Assembly (NCBI GenBank): GCA_037951165.1
Contig: JBBDHG010000052.1
Coordinates: forward strand, 747,501 to 811,500
DNA: 64,000 bases
Direction of reading: 5' to 3'
Origin: Lophius americanus
Taxonomy: Eukaryota > Chordata > Actinopteri > Lophiiformes > Lophiidae
Part shown: piece after piece, positions 1 to 13,200 of the stretch
How positions within the stretch are numbered: position 1 is the first letter of the stretch
Layout of the letters: each line of letters begins with the position of its first letter
The notes under the pieces: generated by a model
Seen by the model: only the letters and a program-made list of their open reading frames with translations
The model's database searches: none
What the model was told of the DNA's origin: nothing
Program-made: the position numbers and the translations under genes

Positions 1-979
1 TATGCAACACCCCTGTTTCATTTCAAGATTCTTCTTTCAAGCGTGATGGTTACAACCCTAAACATAAATCTAGTTTGACCACAGAGTCCAGCGGGTTAAA
101 GCGCTGAGGCTATGTTATATTTTTCCTAGAGTCCATTGTAGTCTAAAGCAAACCACTGTGTCATAATAATCCAGTCTCCATGGCATTATAACGATGCGTT
201 GTTCTGTCTTGATTTTAACTCTTGATAAAGAGGGGCTCAGTCTGATCTTTGTCGGTCTTGTTCAAGGAAAACATCTACACTTGAATCAAAAGCACAATAT
301 GCCTCGTTGTTCAGTCTCAGATGAATGCCATGGCATTGTGAGACGATCATATGGGCGTGGGCGGATGAGACATTTATGTCAATTATAACGTAGTCGCAGA
401 GGAGAAAAGGCACTTTTGATGCTGGATTTCTGCTCATGCCTTCTTGTCTCTCTGTTGGCTGGCTTTTGCTGCTCCAGCTGAGAGCTGGGCTTCTGCAGTA
501 CAACACGGGAAGGCTTTTCTCCTGACCTGACAACCTACACCAACTACCATCCCCTTGGGCAACCCTCTGGAACCCCCTTAAAGAGCCACCTGTTTCTTGC
601 GGCGGCGACATCAGTGAGGACTGAACAAGAAAGAGAAGGTCATTGTTGACTTACGTACGGAGGAATGTTTGGATTTGAATGTAAGTGAAATGAACAGGAA
701 TGGTTGACTGAGAGGAGAGAAAGAACAAAAGAAAACGGAGAAAAGTTCACCATGAAAGACGGCTGACAGATTATGGAGTGGAGGAGAGCCAAGCTGCCAG
801 TGCACGTGAAAGAGGAGTTCCATCACTGGGTGAAAAAGCTCTGTTCCTCCTGTTGAAACCCACCTGGAATGGCCAGAACAGCTGTACACCAAGCAAAGAA
901 ACAGAAGTGAATAATTATTTTTGTCGTGGAGAGAAAATGCTGTCAGAGCAGACGGGCAAGTTTTGACGCTTCCAAACAG
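1..979 (+). other. Non-coding upstream stretch with a possible leader exon
   Basis: No myosin-like or other recognisable coding sequence was found here. Near the right end there is a good splice donor (AACAG|GTGAGG, cut after 979), preceded by a purine-rich stretch and a short open frame (778-966) that ends in a TGA at 964-966. This could be an untranslated leader exon, but nothing else supports it. If that donor is used, the ATG at 1030 would be intronic. Confidence 0.25.
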
Positions 980-1029
980 GTGAGGTTGGGCTGAAAAAAA
1001 GAGAGCGAGGACTGGAGGAAAGTAAGAGG

Positions 1030-1179
1030 ATGTCTACAAGGCGCCATCTGCGTTGCCACTCACTGTCTGATGAGTCTGAGGAAACCAATGGGAGCCAGGC
1101 AGACCCTGGACCAGAACCAGAACCAGAAGAATTGGATTGGGATAGCTACAGCACCACACTGGAGCACAGATTAGTGGCT
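1030..1179 (+). CDS. Candidate alternative first exon of a motor-less myosin rod
   Basis: An open frame starts at ATG 1030, 64 nt after an in-frame TGA (964-966). It reads MSTRRHLRCHSLSDESEE, then a Pro/Glu/Asp-rich acidic stretch, and ends in a short helix-like segment containing TTLEHRL. It runs into a stop at about 1200 unless spliced. A donor GCT|GTGGGT after 1179 is phase 0 and would join in frame to the first rod exon at 3993, giving a 50-residue unique N-terminus plus 1,090 rod residues. A second donor (G|GTAACT after 1183) is phase 1 and would not fit that exon. Seen: open frame, upstream stop, compatible donor. Inferred: use as a promoter-proximal exon. It may equally be a chance open frame inside a long intron of a full-length myosin gene. 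Confidence 0.33.
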
Positions 1180-1489
1180 GTGGGTAACTTAACCTACATT
1201 TGAATATTTTCTTTATATCGATACATGTAGTAGAATGAAATGTTCTGATGATGTTTGAGGAATGTACCTAGTAGTTGAAAAACATAGAGATGCACTCGAT
1301 GAAGGTCTATAAAAGTTGAGCTGGGTAATTATGACTTCAAATCATAATTCTTATTATTTTAAACTTTTAATTCAGGTGTCTGTTTGGTCCACTTATTGCC
1401 AATACAGTCAATGTATGGCTCAAATATGGCTACATCGTTCCACCCGACCAAAGATCAGAACTGGCGGCAAGTCCTGAAGAGGTTTTATT

Positions 1490-1700
1490 TCAACTTCATT
1501 CTCAAGACATTTCAAGTCAATTTCATCTATACAGTTTTAAATCCCAACATGTCATCTCTTTTGAAAATAGCAGGTGTACTAACTGGACTCGCTTATCTAC
1601 AAAAACCCAACAATTCCCACTTGAGCAAGAACGTGGAGATAATGGCAAGAGAAAAATACATCTCAAAGATGAGGAACAGAGAACGAAGCAAAGATGAATG
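1490..1700 (+). repeat. Dispersed fish repeat fragment
   Basis: The CCCAACAATTCCCAC...GAGCAAG...GGCAAGAGAAAAA wording resembles a common fish interspersed repeat with characteristic short phrases, recalled from general experience of fish genomes. It accounts for most of the 107-codon open frame at 1384-1707, which is therefore not called as a gene. Family assignment is uncertain. Confidence 0.4.
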
Positions 1701-1740
1701 TTTATAACAACTGATGATATGTGATAATTTCTGGTAGAAT

Positions 1741-1935
1741 GTCTCTGGTGCTCGGACTCTTAAAGCAGATTGTGATTAAAGGATGTTCTTGATCAACATG
1801 GAAGCCACCCCTCACAATGTACAGTACTTGAAGGATCTGCTGCTAACATGTTGGTTCCATTTCCCACAGCAGATCTCAAGGACTGGTCAGAACTATCCAA
1901 AAAAGTTGTTTATAATGGTATTGCTGATTGGTGTA
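1741..1935 (+). mobile_element. Tc1/mariner-like transposon, decayed 3' fragment
   Basis: Contains the GGATCTGCTGCTAACATGTTGG and CACAGCAGA...TTCAAG-like wording found near the end of a fish Tc1-like element, and ends in the GGCTGATTGGTGTA-like terminus. The same family recurs at 18990-19530 and 50230-51240. A CCCACAG that looks like a splice acceptor at 1869 belongs to this element. Confidence 0.55.
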
Positions 1936-3992
1936 TGTGGCGACAGGCATGTGTGAGTTCATGTGCGTTGTATGTTGAAGCCGTGGTTTTTCAAGACTTT
2001 TCATCTTGAAAGTGTTGAAGGTGCAAATAACTTAGCACCAGGGCAGAATGATGAGAAGCTTTCAGAAAAGGCATGGAAAGAGCTCAAACCTTTTATGGAA
2101 ACAAATGCAGATGGAAATGTGGTCACCTGATCGTTTCGTAAATGCCCAGATATTTGCTCGTTCCAAAGGCCTTGCCCATGATGACTGGTCCATACGAAAG
2201 GAACAGTAACAAGGACAGCTCTTTTGGTCCTGCTGTGTCCTGCAGTTTGTAGAACTTATCAGGGTCAGAACTGTGTGTCACCTTGTTGGTCTCCAGCTGA
2301 ACTATATTAATTGGAATTTAAAGTGAACAAAGGGAAGGTTTCTTCTGACTTGACGGTGGATTAGTTTAATCTTGTGTCATAATCTGCGGTAAGATCATCT
2401 CTGTTTGAACTAATTATCTTAATGCATCATCCAGTTGTATTGCGCTAATCCGTTCGTTTTGATGTTTTATCCCTTTCTTTTCTCTACCTCGTTTGACCTC
2501 ACTTTTTCCATTCTTTGGCTAGGAGTCTATTTATAGTTTGGTACAGCAATACTGTAACATTAACCACCCATTAATGTTTCCATAGAGATATAATTATGGA
2601 ATTGAACAAAAGAAATGAGAGAAATTTAGGTGGAATCTGTTTTTTTTATTTCGAGTGTATTTAGAGTGTGGGAACAATATGTGTCACATTGTGGGACAAC
2701 TTTTAAAAAACTATTGAAAACTTGAAATACAGAATTGGAACATAGATGATGATCTGAAATATATTGTACATCAAATTAAAGAAAAATAAGTAAGTCCTAT
2801 CTGAATGTTTGGCTAATTTTTCTTGATGACAAGACAAAATGAAAGCTAAATCATTAAATACAAACTTGTTGCAAAAAAACTAAAATGTATTTTAGAAAAA
2901 AATTAAGTTTCCTGTGCTGTGATGGCTGAGGTGGGATCACTACCAATCGCAAGTATCGCCCTTTCCATTTGAGGCGTAGAGCTTGAACAAGTACAATAGG
3001 ATCAGATAGATGGTGAACTATGTCTGGACACGGTGAACTGGGAATGAATTCTGGTGGGTTCTATAGTGGTTCAAATGTGGTGACCAGTTGTCTGACATGG
3101 TTCTGGGGGTAAAGGCCGGTAGAATCATCTGGTAGGTGGTTCCCTCTGAAGTTTCCCTCTGGATCTCTTGAGAGTCGTGTGGTTTTATCTGGTGAAGCCA
3201 ATAATTATAAGCCTTTGTGTTGAAAGTTAACTCAATGCAGCTATCATCTCCAATAATAACTCATTTCAAGTTAAGACAATTTGTATTTTTATTGCGCCAA
3301 ATCACGACGAAATTGGTTCAACACCCTTTTCAAAACAATCAGGTCTAGATCTCCATACTCCTTATCCTCCAGGGAGCCAACAATACCCCCATGAGAAAAA
3401 AAACACTGAAAGAGACTGCCTTTTAAAAGGCAGAATCCCTTGGCAGATGTAGACTTAAGGACCCCATACCATGACCTGTTGGGCTGGGAGAGAAAGGGGG
3501 AGAGGGCCTGCAGTGATCCTTTCACTGAGGTGGGGGGTTAAAACGATCTCAACCTATCCTCATCTTCAAATGGTCGAGAAGCCTGTCTCGCTGGCATGGA
3601 GCCAGGGGCGTGGTTCAACATAAATATGACATTGGAAAATATTCCATGTCTGTATTTATTCCTTAAGATGATCATCAGACTAGGCACTCGGTGTAAACCT
3701 GCATCCCAAGTCATTCAACCTGTTTCTGTTTTTTATATCACATAATAATCAAACAAATCTGATAAATATACAGAGTAAAATGACCGAACATATTGGTTTG
3801 GGGCTACATTGAGGGCAATGTTGGCCTTAGAAAACTAAAAACCAAAAAACAAGAACACTTGATTAAGTATGATTAACTAATCAAGACATTTAACACAGGA
3901 CTGAGACTAAATTTTAAAAAAAATGCATCAAACTAACGTTACTCTGTGACACTGCTTTAACAAGATGCAAATATATTTCTACTAACTTCCAG
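1936..3992 (+). other. Intronic sequence upstream of the first rod exon
   Basis: AT-rich and without coding signal. The stretch 3270-3520 carries another old dispersed repeat (GCGCCAAATCACGACGAAA-like head, later AGAATCCCTTGGCAG). The remainder is unassigned. Confidence 0.5.
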
Positions 3993-4220
3993 GAGCAGGA
4001 GAGTAACCAGGCATCCGAACAACACTGCTTCCACCTGGAAAAGGTTCGGTGTGATCTGGAGCGGCAACTGTCCAGCCTTTCTGAACGTCTGCAGGAGGAG
4101 GAGGACTGCTCAGCCCAGCTGGCCATCCACAAGGACAGACTGGAGGCCGAGTGCAGGAGCCTACGGAGAGACGTGGACGAACTGGAGAACGCACTGACTG
4201 CAGCCGAGCAGCATAAAGAG
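3993..4220 (+). CDS. Myosin rod exon 1 in window (S2)
   Basis: 76 codons, phase 0 at both ends; acceptor TAACTTCCAG, donor AAAGAG|GTACAA. Reads EQESNQASEQHCFHLEKV... to ...ENALTAAEQHKE. It aligns to the S2 segment that in skeletal MYH precedes the KVKNLTEEM region. Less conserved than the distal exons. The preceding proximal S2/neck exon was not found within 4 kb upstream. Confidence 0.88.
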
Positions 4221-7200
4221 GTACAATATAATGTCATCGTCAAGGTTCAGATGATCAGCGGACCTCCACTTATCTCTGCTATGGCTCCAGTCCAGCCTCA
4301 GGATATACTCAGGCTGTTCCTAAACTCCAGTGCTCTTTGCCTAAATGGATACGTGGCACGCTCCACAACTGTCAGATCTGTTTGATATTTGTCCATGTAG
4401 CATTTCCACTTTTGCGTATCCTGGCGGTGCTTCAGTCAGCTCTGAGTCACACTGGTCATATTTGTATCTTGCTGGTTTATCTGCAACTATTATCAGTGTG
4501 TCTTCCTTATTTCTTAGCATTGGTGTTCTGTTTGGTATGAATTCACATTATTTTTGTGTATTGCACCTGTATTATCCGTGTTTTGGACTGAAGATACTAT
4601 TGTATACATTTGAACTATTATCTGCGATATGTTGTATTTTTATTAAACTTCAGAATTGTGCATTTCTGGGATTCTGGGTCCTCCTTGCTAAGGGATGATG
4701 AAGCATTTTTTAAATTGTCAAATCATCACGCTCTTCACAGGATACCATCCAACATTTTCAGTATATCTCATTGTTTGAGAATTTGTATAACCTAAGACAT
4801 TAGACAACTTGGGAGAGTGTACTATCCTTCTGCTGTTCACCTTGGAGTTCCTGGAGAGAGAATACAGGCAGAAATGTTTGACCACATGGCCAGCCAGGAG
4901 ACCACCCTTTGTTGGAACTTTGGTCCCACTCTGCTAGGCCTGTCAGGACTGGTAGAGACTTTACCTTCTACCAATGAGCAGCACCAGTCTCTCTGGTGAA
5001 GGTACATGCTCAACGCTCCGATGATTAGCAGTGATTCAGTAAGCCTCCTGAACGGCACCTTCTTTTTCTGCTGTCACTCAACAGTGTTTCATAAGGCTCT
5101 AAACAAGCCTTTGGCTGACATGGATTGTGATAACAGGCTGCAAACTTAAATCATCAGCAGAATGGTTCATTTTGTCAAGTATGTCCAAAGTGCTTAAGTT
5201 GTATGGAGTCAATGTGGTGACCCATCTAGTTTAGATTGTGTGAGGATGTATGTTAGGAGATTGTTATCCTCCAGGAGGTGAAGGCGTGCCCCTTTACGAG
5301 TGGCAAAATTTCTCACAAACTCACTACCTTAGCACTAAAGACTCGAGGCAGTGTTCAGGATAGTTGCTCTGGGGTTACAGCTTCCCTGGCAAAACGACTG
5401 GGCATGTTTTAGTCCAACCTTCCTGAACTTGAGATAGCACAGCAACTAATCCTTCTAAGGAGGCATCTGTAGATAAAATAAAAGCCAGCTGAAATCACGA
5501 TTTGCAAGGACAACTGACTCCATGACTGGCTGCATCTATTAACTGTTCAAATGAGTCAAAATATTCTGGCTTCCAGTTACTGGCATGTAACTTGTTAAAT
5601 GCAGCAGAACCTTGTGCATTTCCTCTCTTCCCTCTGGGGGCGGCATTACTTGTTTTTATATGGCTGACTTAGCCATGGTGAACATTGCCAAAAAATTATT
5701 TCATTCTAATGGTGATGGTGATGGTTTGATGCCATCCTCCACAATGAGATTGCTCTGTGTTTTGGCAGTGATCGGGTTGACCTCATCAGGGTTATTGGAC
5801 ACACTTTCATCCACAACGTATCATAACAATCTGATGACTTTTTTTAGATGCCACCTTTAATCCATGAGACGGTAATTAGCCGAGAACCATCTCGAGCCAA
5901 TTTAGGCCTTTGTCCTGTTTGGGTGCGTACACAAGCACATCACCCAGTTAACAGAGCAGGGTCAGGAAGTTCTCGTCTCCAATTATGCTCATCATGAGAT
6001 GTATAAAGCTTACTGGACTATTGCAGAGACACCAAAGGAGCCTGTTGAACTCAAAGACTGGCAGACTGGAATGTGCTGCTTGGCAGTTTGGAGTGGTGAG
6101 GCAGAGGATAAGCATCCTTCACTGTGCATGTATTCAACCAGCAGTATTCCACACATCTCCATTCTCCTACCATACAAGCACCAACGGTGATGCCCACTCA
6201 CTGTTTGACTTGGGCATCTCTGTAAACCCTTGTTGTAGTTTGAGACGTTGTCCAGGAGGAACACAGTTTTGCAGGAGTCTGATTGGTCAGATATTGTTTG
6301 GTATAGATGCGGAGAACAAAATCAGTAGCCAATCCTTAGTCAAGCTTGTTTTTGGAGAAGACTTCTTCATCCTTGTTTACTTGCTACGCTAAGCTATCAT
6401 TTTCAGTTGTGCGACACCTCCAATGAATAGATATCCAAATCGTTCGGTCCCAGCTCTTTCAGGCTATCAGGAAAAGTGGGACAAAGATGACTACTGGGGC
6501 TGCTGAATGTTCCTCCACCCTCCAAATGCCATTTGAAAAGCGGTGTCAAATGCTGACTGGAACCCACCCCTCACTGTTCATAGAAGAGACCAACTTGCAG
6601 ACAACCACATATTTCTAGTGGATTTGGGCTTTTTATGGTTCAACTGGGATGGTACTATATTCAGAGAGGGGCGAAGCAGTAAGTGACCTGCTCCACAGTA
6701 GATGTTCTTGTTCTGGTAGAAGGACAACTGCCTGTGTTAACTTAATTATAGTAATTATACCTTATACTTATATATCGCTTTCCAGGATACCCTTAGACGC
6801 TTTACAGAGTATAGTATAGATGGAGAAGCGGAGAATACACAACGCCAGCGTCCTCTCCACATATGTACATGTAATGATATTCATTCGTTACACAGAGAGA
6901 CAGACAACCATTCAAACTTACATTGACTCCTACTACTAACTCCTTACCATTGGAACTTGACTCTTCCAATGATATCTGGGTACTTGTCTCATCTCCAACC
7001 TTGCATGTTGAGGAACTGTATAATCCCAGGGACTTTTGTGGGCTTATTTAAGAATGCCAAAGGTGGGGACACTTTTTGAACTGCTTTAGAAGACATTTAA
7101 TGACATTCGTGCCCAGGCTCATCTGATCGTTGTGTACATGGACCACCGATGCTGGTGCACTGAGTGTGCAGCCACACTACAAAGTTGTTGATTGCTAACA

Positions 7201-10200
7201 AAAACATTAACCTAAATACAGAAACATTGCATACAATTAGGTCTTGAGAATTTTTACATATATATAAAATAAGAATTATATTAATCATTATTAACTCAGC
7301 TACACTTACAATTATGGAGGATTGTCTCACTTTAACTCCTGTATGAGAAAAAAAAAAGTTTTGTGCCAGAATGAAGCACAGTCTTCTGCAGACGTCTCCA
7401 TTACTGCCCATCACCAACACCTTTATCTTTCTCGCCGACATGTATGAAAGGTTTATGATGCTATCTTTGTTCAGGAATGCTGCAAGAATTTACCAACTTC
7501 CCAGTACTCTACATAAAGATGTAAAACGCAGGGATGATTTAGCAAATTTACACTGATTAATTTGATCTGGGACATAATTTAAAGACCCAAAATGTTTGGT
7601 TGATACACTTTATGAATGTTCTCCTGACGTATTGATCTCTCACGTTAAAGATTCTGTAAAAGAGAACTGTGGGAGGACGCTGTAACAGGGGTTACAACAA
7701 GACTAGACCTGTTTGATAGCAGGGCTGACATGGGGCTTTAAAGGAAGGTACATGACCACATCTAATATTTGTGGGATGCCGTCATAATGCAAACAAACTG
7801 ACAAAGCTTAATACAATTCCCCTGGTCTGTTGGTTTGCATCTGTTGTCCAGTGTTCTAATAGACTTTAAACTCTCACCCTATTCTTATCATGTCTGTATG
7901 TCTTCATTTGGACTGTTGATTCCATGTGAAAATAAAGCTTTGATGCCTGAAAGAAAGACACAGAACAACAACATCTGTTCCTGGCTTGAAAGGAGATAAT
8001 TGTTTTATGGTGCAGATGCAAAGTCTGAGCCTGCGGATACAAACCGCTGTATTCACAAGCCGTAATGGCAACGTGCCCAAGAGGAAAGCATTAATAACTA
8101 GAACGGCACTCAGCAGACAGCCTACTTCCACCAAAGTCGAAAAATCCCACACTAGCGCTGTAAAAGGTCACCCTCTACAAATATTTGAATTCAGCCAATC
8201 TTGATTATTATATGTCAAAAATTACACAGTAAGAGCAATGTGTCTTTTACATCCTGAGCTGTAAATTATTTTTTGAGAAATAAGATAAAATGTAGCTGCA
8301 ATCTTACATTGTATAAAGAAAATTGTTTGATGAACTCAAAAAATTACTTCAACTGGTAACACTCAATTAAATTAAGTGTTTACAACTTTAAATTAAAATT
8401 GTTCTTTTTACAGTGCATGACTTTACCCCAAAAGCATAAAAAAGTGAGTTCCAGATTTAGAAATTATTCAAATCTTTTTTTCACAGTTTTTCTTTTAAAA
8501 AACCTGAATTATAAACTAATCATTGGTCTATTGTTGGTGCTCAAATCTGAACTAATTTTATTCTGGAAATGTTTTAGACAAACATTAGACACTGTAAAAA
8601 GAGAATTGTCGGTTATTCACGAGAAATGATTTCCACTCGTGACTCAATTATAATAAGTAATTTCAACTTAAATTTTAGGCTCAATTATACTTTATTTTAC
8701 TTTTAATTTAATTGTGTGTTACCAGTTAACAAATTATCTTTTACAGCGTACTAAGAGTTAAATAAAATTATTTTCTCCCTATGTACCTCTCAATAAAATC
8801 TTTTCAAGACGTTTCCTGCTCCTCAAAGTTCAAAGACAATCAGTTTAGCAGTTTTTAAGTTCCCTAACTAAGAAGGAATGGCGTTTTAAGCTAAATACTA
8901 TGTATGAATCTTATTCCATCATCCTGCCTGACTTCCTCCTTAATGGAGGTAATTGCAGAATAAGTATTTTAACAGAGCAATATCTTGTATACACTGAATT
9001 AGCATGGATTTTTACCTGCATTTTGTTAACTTTTATATTATCTTTGAGGAGTGAAAAAGACTGCCTTTCACAGTCCATCCATCAATCCTGAGTCAGGATG
9101 GATGGAGCTTCGCCTTGATGCACTAGGAGAGATGAGCTTTTCTGTGTGAAATGTATCTTAGTGGTAATTCAAAATGTGTTATTCGCAGTTTACTTGTGGA
9201 CTTTCTAAAGTTTTGTTTACGACTTTTCTTTCTCTCATTTTCCAGTCATCAGAGAGTGAGTTCAGGAAACTGTCGGAACAGCTTTCTCAAGAAGAGGCGG
9301 TGGTGGAGAAGCTCCAGAAAGAAAAGGAACACTTGGTGGAACTCAGCCAGGTGAGGGAAAGAGACAGAAGGGTTAGCAACGACCGAGCAGTCCTCAATGC
9401 AAGGACTTGCTATCTGTAGTCTTAGTCAAAATACAAAAACACAGTTCTTATAAAGCAAGTAGTGTAATATATGGTCTTGATGAGTGCCAATGGCTTTGGG
9501 CTTTTCATTTCATGCATTCAGTGTAATATTGACCAGAAAGATTTGATTAGCTTTCGTTGATAAGGGGTCACATTATGAGGGTATGCTGCTTTTTAGGTCA
9601 AATTCCATAACGGGAAAACACGAGTTAATTCGGTGGAGGCTTGTGCCCCCTGACTGATATCTTGTATATGATTTATTTATTAATAATGGTCGGATAAAAG
9701 GACAGAAGGCAAATAAACTAAACTTAAGTAAGTAGGAATTCTAAAAAAGTTCTATGTGTTCACTGCTCATTTCAAGTAATTCATCTGAGTATTTGGCTTT
9801 ACATTGTAAGTACATCAGCACTTAACATCAATATTTCATATTTAAGAGTTGAATAGTGCAGTACATTCCTTTTTTGACATTACATGGATGGAATATATAT
9901 ATATATATATATGTACTATTTATAGTAATCTTCATTTTCGTTATGTGTCATGATTAATTTCTCAGAAATAATAGAAATTGTGATTTTTATTCATTAGTTC
10001 GACTAAAAGTATGACCAAAAGTAACACTGATAAAAGAGAAAAAACATTCTTGAAAGTAATTATTCTATATACTTGAAAGTTAGTTTTAAATCATCTCAAG
10101 AGCACCAACGGACCAACCATGATAATGATAGCATTTCCTACTGCTGTCAGCAGAAATAATGTTTCTGATCTCCTGCTCGGATAAAATTAAAACAATGCTT

Positions 10201-13200
10201 TAGCTGTCAATTAGTTGGCAATTGAGTAGATGAAAAGTAAGTTATGAATGTACTCAGAATCTGAATTTGAAAACTTTTGAGATCAAATGTTTCTGTACTT
10301 AGTGAACTTATTTAACAAAAATGTTTTTTAAACTTAAACTTAGACTTTATTGGTCTCATGCAAGCACAAGTCCAATGCAGTGAATTGCTGCCCTGTGCAG
10401 GCCCTTAAGGACTGTGCAAACAGCAGTAGTCCACAAATCTCCATTCTCCTACCATTCAAGCACCAACGGTGATGCCGACTCTCTGTTTGACTTGTGCATC
10501 TCTGTAAACCCTTGTTGTAGTTTGAGACATTTCCCAGATGGAACACAGTTTTACTGGTGTCTGAATGTTCAGACGCTGTTCTGATAGATAGGGAGGACAA
10601 AAATACGTAGCCAATCCACAGTCAAGCTTTTTCTTGGAGAAGACCTCCTCGTACTTGATTACTAGCTACGCTTAGCCAGCCTTTCCAGTTGCGCGACACC
10701 TCACAGGAATCGATATGCAAATCGTTCAGTCCCTGCACATTCAGGCTGTCATGAAAACTGGGACAAGGATGACTACTCGGGCTGCTGTTTGTACCTCCAC
10801 ACTCCAACTACCATTTCGACAGCAATGTCAAATCCTAACTGGGACCCACCTGTCACTGTTCATATAAAGTTACCAACCTGCAGAAAAATAACATCTTTCT
10901 TATGGTTTTTTGGCAGTTTAATGGTTCAACTAGGACAGCACTGCCTTCAGACAGAGGCAAAGCAGTAGGTGACCTACCCCACAGTAAACGTTCTTGTTAG
11001 GTGGAAGGACAACTGTCTGTGGTTGACTGTTTGACTGTTCCAATGGTATCTGGGGACTTGTCTCATCTTCAACTGTGCAAGTTGAGGAACTGCATAATTT
11101 CAGGGACTTTTATGGATTTATTTAAGACTTAGACTTTATTCGTCACATGCAAGTAGTAGTCCAATGCAGTGAATTGCATTGGCCTAAGCAATCCCTCACG
11201 GTCTCTGCAAAACAGTATAAAACACTTCAACAGAACACAATAAAACCAATAAATGTGATAGAGTAAGTAATGAAAAATAACTAGAAAAAGCACTCAGCAT
11301 GCACAAACCTCCACAAAGGCCAAGGTAGATATGATTGTAATCAAAATCAATTTGATGGGTTTGTTTAGTAATGATTCATGCTGATTCTTCGGTTAATGTT
11401 TGAGTTTTTGGCTAGCCACTGAAGCTATCGACTACTACAACAAACTGTCTGAGTTTGTGTGGAGTCCCATCAGTGCGGGTTTAGTACACTGATGGTCTTT
11501 GGGAAGAAGCTCTTCCTGAGCCACTCTGTGTCGTATAGCCTGACAGAGAAAACACTGTCATTTGGTTAGGAAGTATATTTTCCAAATATAGACCAAAACC
11601 TTAGCATGCACGTTGATATGGCAAGTCCTAAATAAATGCTGTAACTAAGATAAGTCATCACTGGAATTTTGTCCCAGCTCTTCTTTTGGATATTCATTTT
11701 GTGATTAAATGTATGTAGATTAAACTTTTCACCTTCAGCGATGATTGTAAATATCCTCCAGATTCAGACCCCTTAGGAAAAAAGGGGTTTAAATCTGATC
11801 ACCGACGGTGCGCTGGGTAGCTTTGACCATTCTCTACATTTCTCCCGTTTCCTGTGTGGACAGCCTCAAGAGCACAGGACTGAAGGTCTTGCAGGCTCTC
11901 TCTGATCATCCCAGACCTTTCAGCCTACTGAGGAAGTTGAGGCGCTGGCATGCCTTCACCGTTGTGTGAGACAGCCTCAATAATCTCTAACAGTGAGAGA
12001 TGTGAGAGGCTACACTTGGTCACTCCTCCTTCAGTCCATGATCAACTCCTTCATCTTATCCTAATTCAGGAAGAAGTTGTTAATCGGACACCACCATCTC
12101 AGGTTCATCTGAGAACTGTTATGCACTTCTCCCCAATTTACCCTCTCATCCCCCCAGGAGATCGGACCCGCCATAGCTGTATCATCCACAAACATGAATG
12201 CGTTGTTGGTTCGGCGCTTAGCCACACATTCGTATGTATACAGAATGTACAGCAGTGGGTTCAGGACATAACCTTGGGGGCACCAGTTTTGAGGGTGATG
12301 TTGCAGGAGGTGATGGGGCCTATCTTCACCAATTGGGGTCTGCCTGTCAGAAAATTATGAACCCACTGACACAGGGAGTGAAGGAGATCCAGGTCAGAGT
12401 CTGGATGGTATGATGGCGTTAAAGGCAGGGCTATGGTAGTCTTTGAGACTGGAGGGGTGAGAGGTTTTTGGTATTGGGGACTATCATGGACATTTTGAAG
12501 CACGTGCGGATGGTGCAGATTGAGCGGAATCCTGTACTTGTCAGTACAGGATTCAAAAACAATACTTGGGATGCCGTCTGGTCCTGCTGCCTTCCTGATG
12601 TTAATCTTTCTGAAGGATCTACGCACCTCATAGACTGAGATATCCCCCTCTCTAAACTCTGAACGCTCAGTAAGCACTCGGTAAAGATTGGTGAAAATCC
12701 AGTGTCTTTATTTTGATACACAAATGTATTACTTCTAGGGCAAACTGAAAGCAAAGAGGGGGAATTTCCAGTCAAATCCAATAGTTGCAGAAGGTACTGG
12801 TTTTCGTAGAACATAAAGCAATATGTATTAACGCGTATGTTATAAAAGGTTAATACCGATATACCAGTTAAGGGCACAAACCCTAAGTGTATGTCAGATA
12901 TCCGCTAATGAAGACAATGACATGTGGTTAAAAGTTTTGGACTCAGCTAATAAGTAGTTTTACAAGTCTATACTCTAAAGAAATGTGACAAACGAGGGTA
13001 ATGTAATTCAAACCACATGCTTTAATTCAGATTTGTAACATCATCATAGTGAAGTATTTAAACAGACACTGTTTGATTTTATTTGTGTGTGTGTATTCCA
13101 GTAATTGATAGCCTTGTTCCTTTCATCAGAGTACAAAGAGATACCTCACGGCTTCCATGGCTGGGTCAAACAGAAACACATGGACCAGAGGTGACACTAG

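Larger units (their letters stand above)
4221..9245 (+). other. Intron (5.0 kb), repeat-bearing
   Basis: No exon needed by the myosin alignment is missing here. It holds one copy of a repeat pair (about 6140-7050) and a fold-back element (8351-8727). The stretches 4400-5980 and 7060-8340 show only short open frames and nothing I recognise. Confidence 0.6.

Noticed and set aside
1384..1707. A 107-codon open frame
   Set aside because: Most of it matches a common dispersed fish repeat; no protein-like features.
1870..1917. A phase-compatible mini-exon after the frame at 1030
   Set aside because: The acceptor and the sequence belong to the end of a Tc1-like element (match to the family at 18990 and 50230).
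12261..12877. Reverse-strand frames of 138 and 148 codons
   Set aside because: Parts of a decayed LINE reverse transcriptase, not host genes.
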